This document shows positions 24,767 to 30,577 of a stretch of 30,577 nt of DNA, piece after piece. Made by a program: the position numbers and the translations under genes. The notes beneath the pieces were generated by a model. The model made no database searches, was not told where the DNA came from, and worked only from the letters and a program-made list of their open reading frames with translations. The stretch is taken from assembly GCA_965652425.1 (NCBI GenBank), contig CBFGVX010000035.1, positions 1-30,577 on the forward strand, in the 5' to 3' direction. Each line of letters opens with the position of its first letter. Within the stretch, counting starts at the first letter, position 1. This stretch comes from JANSXG01 sp965652425. Lineage in GTDB: Bacteria > Planctomycetota > Phycisphaerae > Phycisphaerales > UBA1924.

Positions 24767-25840
24767 TCAGGAAGCGCGAACCGCTCGAAGTGTCCGGGGA
24801 TGCCCTTCGAGGTCGTTGAGGATCGTGGCGTACGACAGCAGCGGCTGGGCTTGTGCCAGCTTCAGAACCTGAGCCGCCGTTGAACTGGCGATCTCGATCA
24901 GCAACAGCCCGCCCGGCTTGAGCAGCGCGGGACCCTGTTCGATCAGCGGGCGAACGAAGCGAAGCCCATCCGGGCCGCCCCTCAGGGCGCCTTCCGGTTC
25001 GTGCCCCTTCACATTCGCCCCCATCATGTTCGGATCCTCCCACTCTCCATCGGGGATGTACGGCGGGTTGGAGACCAGGTAATCCAGCGCACCGCGTCCG
25101 GAGGACACGGCTTTGCCGATCCCCGGGTAGTCCAGGAGCGGCTTGAGCAGATCCCCCCGCAGGGCCTTGAAGCGTGCCTGCAAACCGAGGCGCGTGGCGT
25201 TCTCGCTCGCGAGGTCCAGCGCATCCTGGCTGATGTCCGTCGCGAAGACCTTGGCCCCGGGGATGTTCTTCAGCAGGGCCAGCGCGATCGCACCGCTTCC
25301 GGTGCCGATATCCGCGATGAGGATGCCCGACCCGTCGGCCGGTGGCGTAGCAGGCGAGGACGATTCGGTTCCCGGAGCGTCCGGGGAAGCAGCATCAGTC
25401 GCTCCGGCTTCTGCTTCAGGGGTTTCCCCACCAAGCGGCGTGATCTGCCCGAAATTTACCTTGCCCAGTCGGCCGGTTCGCCGGGCGTGCTGGATGACCT
25501 CCTCGGGGATGGTCTCGGTGCAGGGCCTCGGTATGAGCACGCGCCGGTCAACCGAGAGGTCCAGCCCGAAGAACGACCATTCCCCGATGAGGTACTGCAC
25601 CGGCTCGTGGGCCAGAGCCCGGGTCACGAGGTTGCGCAGCCGGGAAAGTTCCTCGGGGCTGGCCGGGCGATCGGGCTTGATGTACAGGTCCATGCGACGG
25701 CATTCGAGCACATGCTCCAGCAGGATCTCAGCGCTGCGACGCGATTCATCCAGCCCCTTCGCCTCGAACGCCTTGACCATCCAGTCCATGAGCGTCCGGG
25801 TGGTCCAGGTCGATGAGGATGGTGCCGCGGGCTGGCTCAT
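24767..25840 (-). CDS. prmC: Peptide chain release factor N5-glutamine methyltransferase
   Basis: Methylates the Gln of the GGQ motif in release factors RF1 and RF2 using SAM. An N-terminal helical domain (to about residue 85) with PVQYLIGEWSFFGLDLSVDR is followed by the Rossmann methyltransferase with motif I DIGTGSG (177-183) and the catalytic NPPY (258-261). At 357 residues it exceeds the usual 280 because of a low-complexity insertion at about 124-170, rich in Ala, Glu, Ser, Thr and Pro, between the two halves. The segment normally IPRPDTE or IPRPETE reads IPRPCTE, so the acidic residue is Cys. The ATG lies 7 bases after a -10-like TAGACT, so it may be leaderless. Confidence 0.94.
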   Translation of the reverse strand: MSQPAAPSSSTWTTRTLMDWMVKAFEAKGLDESRRSAEILLEHVLECRRMDLYIKPDRPASPEELSRLRNLVTRALAHEPVQYLIGEWSFFGLDLSVDRRVLIPRPCTETIPEEVIQHARRTGRLGKVNFGQITPLGGETPEAEAGATDAASPDAPGTESSSPATPPADGSGILIADIGTGSGAIALALLKNIPGAKVFATDISQDALDLASENATRLGLQARFKALRGDLLKPLLDYPGIGKAVSSGRGALDYLVSNPPYIPDGEWEDPNMMGANVKGHEPEGALRGGPDGLRFVRPLIEQGPALLKPGGLLLIEIASSTAAQVLKLAQAQPLLSYATILNDLEGHPRTLRAVRAS

Positions 25841-25847
25841 GGCTGGG

Positions 25848-25853
25848 AGTCTA
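25848..25853 (-). promoter_or_regulatory. Candidate prmC -10 (TAGACT), leaderless spacing
   Basis: On the minus strand TAGACT ends 7 bases before the prmC ATG (25840). No good -35 is found at the usual distance. The spacing repeats that seen at 16765 and 28915. Confidence 0.35.
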
Positions 25854-25869
25854 GCGGTTTCCGAGCGGC

Positions 25870-25875
25870 TATCAT
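25870..25875 (+). promoter_or_regulatory. Candidate -10 (TATCAT) for the gene at 25942
   Basis: CGGCTATCAT at 25866-25875 resembles CGGCTATCCT at 26514-26523 and the minus-strand copy at 30263-30272, all upstream of genes. The leader would be about 60 bases and carries AAGGG before ATG. No -35 is clear. Confidence 0.35.
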
Positions 25876-25941
25876 GCGTCAAGTCCAGCGAAACATGAAC
25901 ACGATTGCGGGCATCTCGCCCGATCAAGGGAAAGTGCAAGG

Positions 25942-26475
25942 ATGGGTTCATTGACCGGGAATCTGCGAGAAAAACTGGCCGACACCATCGACGGCATCGT
26001 CAGCGAAGCCGCACGGAGCGGGCTGTTCGAGAGCGTGGCCAAGGCCGATGAGGGCAAACCCGACCATGTGCTCGCGATCGCAGTGGCCAAGGACACGCCC
26101 GAGCCGGTCTTCTACCGGGTGGAAGTCGTGGATGGCGACCTCGCCGTCAGTTGGTGTTCGCCGGACCGGTACATCAGCCAGTCCATCGAGACCGATGTCC
26201 TCTGGACCGGGGACGATCTTGACGATCTGATCGATGAGGAACTGGTCGATCTGGGCTGGGAGCGCGGTCGTCTCAAGCCGCTCAAGCACTTTCGCAACGA
26301 CGAGATGCTCTTCGTGTTCATCTCTCGTCTGCCCATTCGTGCCGATCAGGCGACCGCTGCCGACGCCGCAGACATCGCTCTGGCGCTGATGGCTTACGAG
26401 CACGCGTTCCGCGAACTCGGGGACATGGCCGGGGAGCCCGACGATCCGTTCGACATGGGGTCGGACGAAAACTAG
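25942..26475 (+). CDS. Unknown acidic cytoplasmic protein
   Basis: A 177-residue acidic, mixed alpha/beta protein with no signal peptide or membrane helix. The layout (helix, then strands AIAVAKDTPEPVFYRVEVVD and GDLAVSWCSPDRYISQ, then FRNDEMLFVFISRLP, then a long helix) is like the YbjN / type III chaperone-like fold, but I cannot confirm that. The C-terminus is Asp-rich. Spacing to the next gene is 130 bases. Confidence 0.65.
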   Translation: MGSLTGNLREKLADTIDGIVSEAARSGLFESVAKADEGKPDHVLAIAVAKDTPEPVFYRVEVVDGDLAVSWCSPDRYISQSIETDVLWTGDDLDDLIDEELVDLGWERGRLKPLKHFRNDEMLFVFISRLPIRADQATAADAADIALALMAYEHAFRELGDMAGEPDDPFDMGSDEN

Positions 26476-26476
26476 A

Positions 26477-26502
26477 CCAGATCGCGTCTGGAATCCCCCA
26501 GA
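26477..26502. repeat. Overlapping short inverted repeats
   Basis: CCAGA (26477-26481), TCTGG (26487-26491) and CCAGA (26498-26502) allow the middle element to pair with either outer one. It directly follows the stop codon of the upstream gene. Stems of only five pairs and no T-run make it weak; it may be chance. Confidence 0.2.
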
Positions 26503-26517
26503 ACGCTTTGCACCGGC

Positions 26518-26523
26518 TATCCT
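26518..26523 (+). promoter_or_regulatory. Candidate -10 (TATCCT) for the glycosyltransferase operon
   Basis: TATCCT lies in CGGCTATCCT, the same decamer as upstream of the Skp-like gene on the other strand. The leader to ATG 26606 would be about 75 bases and ends in an AAGGCGGAG ribosome binding site. No -35 is clear. Confidence 0.35.
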
Positions 26524-26605
26524 ATGCCAAATCTGGGCTCACGGTGTGTGTCTGGCCACGCGCCTGCTCCGGACAGAGTCGAAACTCGAATCAAGGCGGA
26601 GAGCG

Positions 26606-28141
26606 ATGCGAATCCTGATGCTGGGTTGGGAATTTCCACCCTTCATCTCTGGCGGTCTGGGTACGGCCTGTCACGGCCTGACCACGGCTTTGGACAAGAA
26701 GGGGCACGAAGTGATCTTCGTGCTCCCCAAGGCGGTCGACCGGTCCATGAGCTCGCATGTCGAACTGCTCAGCCCGGAACTCGTCGAGAGCAGTACGGAA
26801 CCGGTCGCCACAAACGGCCCGGGTGCCGCCCCGCGGATCCGGCGATCCGTGGTCACTTTCGACGCGGGGGAAGGCCCCGAGGGTGTGGACTTCCGCCTCA
26901 AGGGGTTCACCAATGTCGAGTTCATGGGCATTCCCACCGAATCGGGGCGTGTGTCCCCCTACCCCGGTGGTGACTTCGGAGGGCCCGGCATCCCGACAAC
27001 CGACGGCCGTCGGGTCATCTCCCTCACCGAACTCGAGCGGATTCGCCGAGCCGGAGAGAAGCTCACCGGGACCTACGAGATCGTCGAAGACGAGGACATG
27101 GCCGAGATCCTCACCGCCCTCGGAGCGCCGCTCGCCGCAGCGGCGACCCACAACAAGCCGGGGCAGGCCGGCGCGGACTACGCCGGCGATGTGCTCTCGA
27201 GCGCCCGCGAGTACGCCCGTCTCGTGCTCAAGCTCTGCCGCAACAAACCGTTCGATGTCATCCACGCCCACGACTGGATGACCTACCCCGCCGGCATGGC
27301 CCTCGGACGCGTGACCGGCAAGCCGCTGGTCGCCCACATCCACTCCACCGAGTTCGACCGCTCCGGAGAGCATGTCAACCAGACGATCTACGACATCGAG
27401 CGACGCGGCATGCACGCCGCGGTCCGCGTGATCGCCGTCAGCATGCTGACCAAGAACATCGTGGCCAAGCGTTACGGCGTACAGCCCGACAAGATCCGCG
27501 TGGTCTACAACGGCGTCGCGCAGGAAGAGAAGTTTGCGCCCCAGCCCCAGAGCGAGATCTCCCCGAAGGACAAGATCGTGCTGTTCCTCGGCCGCATCAC
27601 GATGCAGAAGGGCCCCGAGTACTTCGTGAAGGCCGCCAAGCGGGTGCTGGAGAAGGTCGAGAATGTGAAGTTTGTCGTCGCCGGGAACGGCGACATGGCG
27701 CGTCGCATGATCGAGCAGGCGGCGGAACTGGGCATCGGTCACAAAGTGCTCTTTACCGGCTTCCTGCGCGGGCGCGATGTCGCCAAGGTCTTCCAGATGG
27801 CCGACTGCTTCGTCATGCCATCGGTCAGCGAGCCGTTCGGAATCGCTCCGTTGGAGGCCATGAGTCACGACACGCCGGTCATCATCTCAAAGCAGTCGGG
27901 TGTATCCGAAGTCGTCTCGCACGCCCTGAAGGTGGACTTCTGGGACACGGACCAGATGGCCAACAAGATCGTCGCGGTTCTGAAGTACCCCCCCCTCAGC
28001 CAGACTCTGAAGAAGCACGGACGGATGGAGCTTCGCGGGCTGACCTGGGACGGCGCCGCTGAGAAGTGCCTGAGCGTGTACACCCAGGCGATCGAGGCCG
28101 TGGGAGGCCGCGTCGCCGCGGCGGTCCCCTCGGCGGGCTAG
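26606..28141 (+). CDS. GT4/GT5-type glycosyltransferase, glycogen-synthase-like
   Basis: A 511-residue retaining GT-B glycosyltransferase. The N-terminal WEFPPFISGGLGTACHGL (8-25) is the donor-side Gly loop of glycogen/starch synthase-like enzymes. The C-terminal half has FLGRITMQKGPEYFVKAAKR (from 327) and the E-x7-E signature EPFGIAPLE (E409, E417) followed by TPVIISKQSGVSEVV. Between the halves, residues 60-190 hold an insertion-like region with acidic and Pro/Gly stretches. Proteins with this start are often found with GH57 amylases and debranching enzymes in glycogen clusters, so an alpha-glucan product is the best guess; a cell-envelope product cannot be ruled out. ATG 26606 has a good ribosome binding site, unlike the GTG at 26546. 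lipB follows 3 bases after. Confidence 0.85.
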   Translation: MRILMLGWEFPPFISGGLGTACHGLTTALDKKGHEVIFVLPKAVDRSMSSHVELLSPELVESSTEPVATNGPGAAPRIRRSVVTFDAGEGPEGVDFRLKGFTNVEFMGIPTESGRVSPYPGGDFGGPGIPTTDGRRVISLTELERIRRAGEKLTGTYEIVEDEDMAEILTALGAPLAAAATHNKPGQAGADYAGDVLSSAREYARLVLKLCRNKPFDVIHAHDWMTYPAGMALGRVTGKPLVAHIHSTEFDRSGEHVNQTIYDIERRGMHAAVRVIAVSMLTKNIVAKRYGVQPDKIRVVYNGVAQEEKFAPQPQSEISPKDKIVLFLGRITMQKGPEYFVKAAKRVLEKVENVKFVVAGNGDMARRMIEQAAELGIGHKVLFTGFLRGRDVAKVFQMADCFVMPSVSEPFGIAPLEAMSHDTPVIISKQSGVSEVVSHALKVDFWDTDQMANKIVAVLKYPPLSQTLKKHGRMELRGLTWDGAAEKCLSVYTQAIEAVGGRVAAAVPSAG

Positions 28142-28144
28142 GCC

Positions 28145-28891
28145 ATGATGAACAATAGCGAGCCGCAGTCGATCCTCGTCACCGACCTCGGGCGGCTGGC
28201 GTACGGCGAGGCGCTCGAGGTCCAGCGCATGGAGCACGAGCACATACTGAGCGGTCGCGATGATCCGTCGTCACCCGTCGCGCACCTGCTGGTCGTCGAG
28301 CATGACCCCGTGCTCACGATAAGCAAGCGCTCGACCTCGCGCCAGAACATCCGTGTTTCGCCTGAACGCCTCAAGGAACTGGGCATCTCAATCCACGAAA
28401 CGGATCGGGGCGGCGACATCACCTACCACGGGCCCGGCCAACTCGTCGTCTACCCGATCGTGGATCTCAACCGAGCCGGCCTGAACCTGCACGCGTACAT
28501 GCGCCTGCTTGAGGATGCCGTGATCGGCGCGTGCGAACGCTTCGGTCTGGAAGCGGGTCGGGAGGAGGGAGCCACGGGCGTGTGGGTCCCCTCACGCCTG
28601 CACTCCGGGCAGCCCGCGAAGGTCTGCGCGATGGGCGTGCGGGTCCGCCGGTGGGTCACCATGCACGGGCTCGCGCTCAATGTAGACCCGGACATGAGCC
28701 ACTTCCAGACGATCGTGCCGTGCGGACTCGTGGGCAGACCGGTGACCAGTCTCCGCGAGCAACTCGGCGATCGATGCCCGACATTCGCCGATGCGGCGGA
28801 GGCGGTGTGTGCCCAGCTTGCCGATATGCTGAAACAGAAGCTCACGCAATCGGTCCCCCAAACCGATCACGATGGCTCGACCAGGTCCTGA
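28145..28891 (+). CDS. lipB: Octanoyl-[acyl carrier protein]:protein N-octanoyltransferase
   Basis: Transfers octanoate from ACP to lipoyl domains, the first step in making protein-bound lipoate. Key features: RGGDITYHGPGQLVVYPI (88-105), the catalytic Lys159 (AKVCAMGVRVRRW) and Cys193 (VPCGLVGRPVTSL). The 248-residue length is normal apart from a short charged tail. It starts 3 bases after the glycosyltransferase stop. lipA is not in this window. Confidence 0.96.
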   Translation: MMNNSEPQSILVTDLGRLAYGEALEVQRMEHEHILSGRDDPSSPVAHLLVVEHDPVLTISKRSTSRQNIRVSPERLKELGISIHETDRGGDITYHGPGQLVVYPIVDLNRAGLNLHAYMRLLEDAVIGACERFGLEAGREEGATGVWVPSRLHSGQPAKVCAMGVRVRRWVTMHGLALNVDPDMSHFQTIVPCGLVGRPVTSLREQLGDRCPTFADAAEAVCAQLADMLKQKLTQSVPQTDHDGSTRS

Positions 28892-28920
28892 TTGTCAGGA
28901 TTGATTGGCGGCGGTACTGT
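28892..28920 (+). promoter_or_regulatory. Promoter of the methyltransferase gene, leaderless spacing
   Basis: TTGTCA (28892-28897), 17 bp and TACTGT (28915-28920) end 6 bases before GTG 28927. The transcript would start on the first base of the GTG. This is the clearest leaderless arrangement in the window and also decides the start of the gene. Confidence 0.6.
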
Positions 28921-28926
28921 CACGCC

Positions 28927-29523
28927 GTGGGCACCGACTACGCCGATATCTACGACCGCATCATCGAGCACCATCCCGGCTACAACGCAGCCGAACGGTC
29001 GCCCGGATTCAAATCCGCCCTCCGATACAGTCAGGCGCTGCGGGCGGTCAACGGACGAGCACTGGATGTCGGCTGCGGAGTGGGCTTCGTTGTGCAACTC
29101 ATGGGCTCGCCGATGTTCGGGTTCGAGGCGTACGGCTGTGATGTCAGTGCTGAGGGCGTGCGCCGATCGACCGAACGGCTCGGTGAGAGCGCGATCGGAC
29201 GGGTACGCCTGATCGGCAGCGATGGAGTTCTGCCGTTTGAGGACGGCTACTTCGATGTCGTGACCTGCTTCGATGTACTCGAACATCTCGACGAGCCGGA
29301 TATCCTGCGATTACGAGACGAGATGATCCGTGTTCGCACCGATCGCGGCCTCACCCTGCTCTCGGTTTCACTGCGTCCGGCGGGTTCGGAAGACCATTTG
29401 GGCGACAACCTGCATCGGACTGTTCAGCCGATTCAGTTCTGGATTGACATGTTCGGTCCCGACGAAACCGCCATCGACCATCGGCTTCACCAAGCGGTGC
29501 TGTTCTGCGGGCCGCGCGGCTGA
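28927..29523 (+). CDS. Class I SAM-dependent methyltransferase
   Basis: A 198-residue methyltransferase of the Methyltransf_11/ubiE-like type: motif I ALDVGCGVGFVVQL (45-58), the acidic loop VSAEGVRRSTERL, motif post-I/II PFEDGYFDVVTCFDVLEHL. The substrate is unknown. It is small; after motif III the end is shorter than in many relatives. GTG start chosen from the promoter spacing. It converges with the Skp-like gene with a 15-base gap. Confidence 0.84.
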   Translation: MGTDYADIYDRIIEHHPGYNAAERSPGFKSALRYSQALRAVNGRALDVGCGVGFVVQLMGSPMFGFEAYGCDVSAEGVRRSTERLGESAIGRVRLIGSDGVLPFEDGYFDVVTCFDVLEHLDEPDILRLRDEMIRVRTDRGLTLLSVSLRPAGSEDHLGDNLHRTVQPIQFWIDMFGPDETAIDHRLHQAVLFCGPRG

Positions 29524-29538
29524 ATCAGGTTTAACCTC

Positions 29539-30171
29539 TCAGCCCAAGTTGAGTTCGGCCAGCACATCCGCGGTGATGTCAACGCCCTCGGGGAACACGA
29601 GGACCGGGCGAGCGTTGAACTCAGCGGGCAGCGAATTCGCGTTCAGGTTGAATTCGTCCTCAGCACGCTGGCTGGCAAGGACATAGTCGTATCCGAGGTC
29701 CTCGGCGACGGCCTCTGCAGCATCGCGTGCCAGTTCGTACGCTTCCTTGAGTTGCGCGAGGGTCAGCTGCTGGAGTTCCAGCTCGCGCTGTGATCCGATC
29801 TGCTCGAGTTCCTGCATGCGGGCGTTGATGCGCTCCGCCTCGGACTGGATCTGCTGCGGGTCGCCCTGTCCGCCCTGCTGGATCTGCTCCCACTGCTGAC
29901 GCAGTCCCTCAAGCTCCTGCTCGAGTTGGCGGAACTCAGCCACGAGCGCATCAAGCTCGATGGCTTCGCGAGCGGGCATGAAGCGGTCGGATTCCAGAAG
30001 TTCCCGCATCACCATGTTGACGGCGCAGATCGCGATCTTGTGCTCGGGCTCGGCCTGGGTTTCGTCGATCAGTCGAGCGGTCGCCGTGGAAGTGAAGAGG
30101 ATCTGCTGGGCGGCGAGCGTGCAAACACACAGAGTGAGGGCGCAGAAAACGATACGGTCGAAGAGTCGCAT
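29539..30171 (-). CDS. OmpH/Skp-like periplasmic chaperone
   Basis: A 210-residue exported protein. The N-terminus is a signal peptide (hydrophobic to about residue 30, with small residues at a likely cut near TATA). The middle (about 75-150) is a long Gln/Glu-rich coiled coil (RQLEQELEGLRQQWEQIQQ), and the C-terminal part, LGYDYVLASQRAEDEFNLN then TADVLAELN, is the typical OmpH trimer strand and end. Such proteins hold unfolded outer-membrane proteins in the periplasm. It carries an AAGGA site 7 bases before ATG. No bamA or lpxD is nearby, although skp often sits with them. Confidence 0.85.
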   Translation of the reverse strand: MRLFDRIVFCALTLCVCTLAAQQILFTSTATARLIDETQAEPEHKIAICAVNMVMRELLESDRFMPAREAIELDALVAEFRQLEQELEGLRQQWEQIQQGGQGDPQQIQSEAERINARMQELEQIGSQRELELQQLTLAQLKEAYELARDAAEAVAEDLGYDYVLASQRAEDEFNLNANSLPAEFNARPVLVFPEGVDITADVLAELNLG

Positions 30172-30233
30172 GAAAGTGTCCTTGTCGAACGGCTGAACTG
30201 GGGCGATCTGCTGAATCGGGTGAGAAACCCCGC

Positions 30234-30261
30234 ACGAGTCGATCGTTTGCTCGTGACTCGT
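30234..30261. repeat. Perfect 7-base inverted repeat in the divergent gap
   Basis: ACGAGTC (30234-30240) and GACTCGT (30255-30261) are 14 bases apart and lie where the minus-strand transcript of the Skp-like gene would start. A regulator site or a leader hairpin are both possible; it could be chance. Confidence 0.3.
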
Positions 30262-30281
30262 TAGGATAGCCGGTCTTATCT
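30253..30281 (+). promoter_or_regulatory. Possible promoter for the M29 peptidase
   Basis: GTGACT (30253-30258) and TTATCT (30276-30281) are 17 bp apart; the leader would be about 15 bases, ending in GAGAGG 7 bases before ATG 30303. The match is only moderate. Confidence 0.35.
30263..30268 (-). promoter_or_regulatory. Candidate -10 (TATCCT) of the Skp-like gene
   Basis: On the minus strand the sequence reads CCGGCTATCCTAAC. It matches the decamer found before the glycosyltransferase. The leader would be about 85 bases. No -35 is evident. Confidence 0.35.
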
Positions 30282-30302
30282 CAGGTATCCGAGAGGCAAC
30301 GC

Positions 30303-30577
30303 ATGCGTGACCCCAGGGTTGATCGGCTGGCCGATGTCATTGTGGGCTATTCGACGAAAGTGAAAGCCGGTGACCTGGTCGGGATACGCTCCGATCCGGT
30401 CGCGATGCCGCTGATCGAGGCTGTGTTCGAGAAGTGCCTGAAGGCCGGGGCACACCCGTTCTGGGAGGCAACTTCGGGCGGCCTCGAAGAGCTGTTCTTC
30501 GAGCACGCCAGCGATGAGCAACTGGCCTACCTCTCCCCCCTCCAAATGGACTCGATCGAAAAGCTCGATGTCCGCAT
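30303..30577 (+). CDS. M29-family aminopeptidase, 3' end cut off by the window
   Basis: The reading frame is open to the window edge (about 91 codons). It reads MRDPRVDRLADVIVGYSTKV, then KAGDLVGIRSDPVAMPLIEA and KAGAHPFWEATSG, which is the N-terminal domain of M29 metallo-aminopeptidases (AmpS / aminopeptidase T). In this family the start resembles LAxVLVxYSxxVxxGDxVxI. The metal-binding residues lie later in the protein and cannot be seen. GAGAGG 7 bases before ATG supports the start. Confidence 0.88.
   Translation, partial: MRDPRVDRLADVIVGYSTKVKAGDLVGIRSDPVAMPLIEAVFEKCLKAGAHPFWEATSGGLEELFFEHASDEQLAYLSPLQMDSIEKLDVR

Noticed and set aside
1..30577. CRISPR arrays, tRNA or rRNA genes, insertion sequences, prophage genes
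   Set aside because: No regularly spaced direct repeats, cloverleaf with a CCA end, rRNA-like segment, transposase or phage gene was seen when reading both strands.

Overview
This is a GC-rich, densely coded bacterial chromosome segment with no visible phage, transposon, CRISPR or RNA gene. Gene content and style point to a planctomycete-type bacterium, most likely of the Phycisphaerae. The pointers are an oversized RND pump, a GldA/F/G-like ABC system, a ParA-like protein carrying a glycogen-binding domain, a Skp/OmpH-like protein and a Gram-negative envelope gene set. This placement is inferred from gene content, not from a phylogenetic marker.

Layout. 1-3348: the 3' part of trigger factor (tig), a small membrane protein and clpX; the clpP that usually sits between tig and clpX is absent. 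3392-8936: a MarR regulator, periplasmic adaptor and RND permease in one operon. 9052-9633: an unknown membrane protein. 9665-12393 (minus): a ParA ATPase fused to a C-terminal AMPK-type glycogen-binding (CBM48) domain, translationally coupled to a second protein that looks like a MinD/ParA fold without a Walker A motif. This is the most unusual locus in the window. 12613-13410: a DUF1963/YwqG-like gene. 13436-16650 (minus): guaA, a small unknown gene and aroB. 16778-18851: lipoprotein, RsbW-like kinase, STAS protein and MlaE-like permease, in a tight operon. 18870-22805 (minus): a GldA/F/G-like ABC system (ATPase, ABC-2 permease, GldG-like protein). 22967-24763: a multidomain signalling protein (degenerate receiver, PAS, GAF, HisKA remnant, receiver). 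24767-25840 (minus): prmC. 25942-29523: an unknown protein, a glycogen-synthase-like glycosyltransferase, lipB and a methyltransferase. 29539-30171 (minus): a Skp/OmpH-like protein. 30303-end: the start of an M29 aminopeptidase.

Themes. Several genes show a TANNNT -10 hexamer only 6 to 10 bases before the start codon, some with a -35 at 16-17 bp spacing, which suggests leaderless or nearly leaderless transcripts. Two loci mention glycogen: the ParA-CBM48 fusion and the glycosyltransferase at 26606. Together they suggest, as a hypothesis only, active positioning of glycogen or another alpha-glucan in the cell. The RsbW/STAS/MlaE operon suggests phospho-control of an envelope lipid transporter. 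All function calls come from reading motifs; no database search was run.
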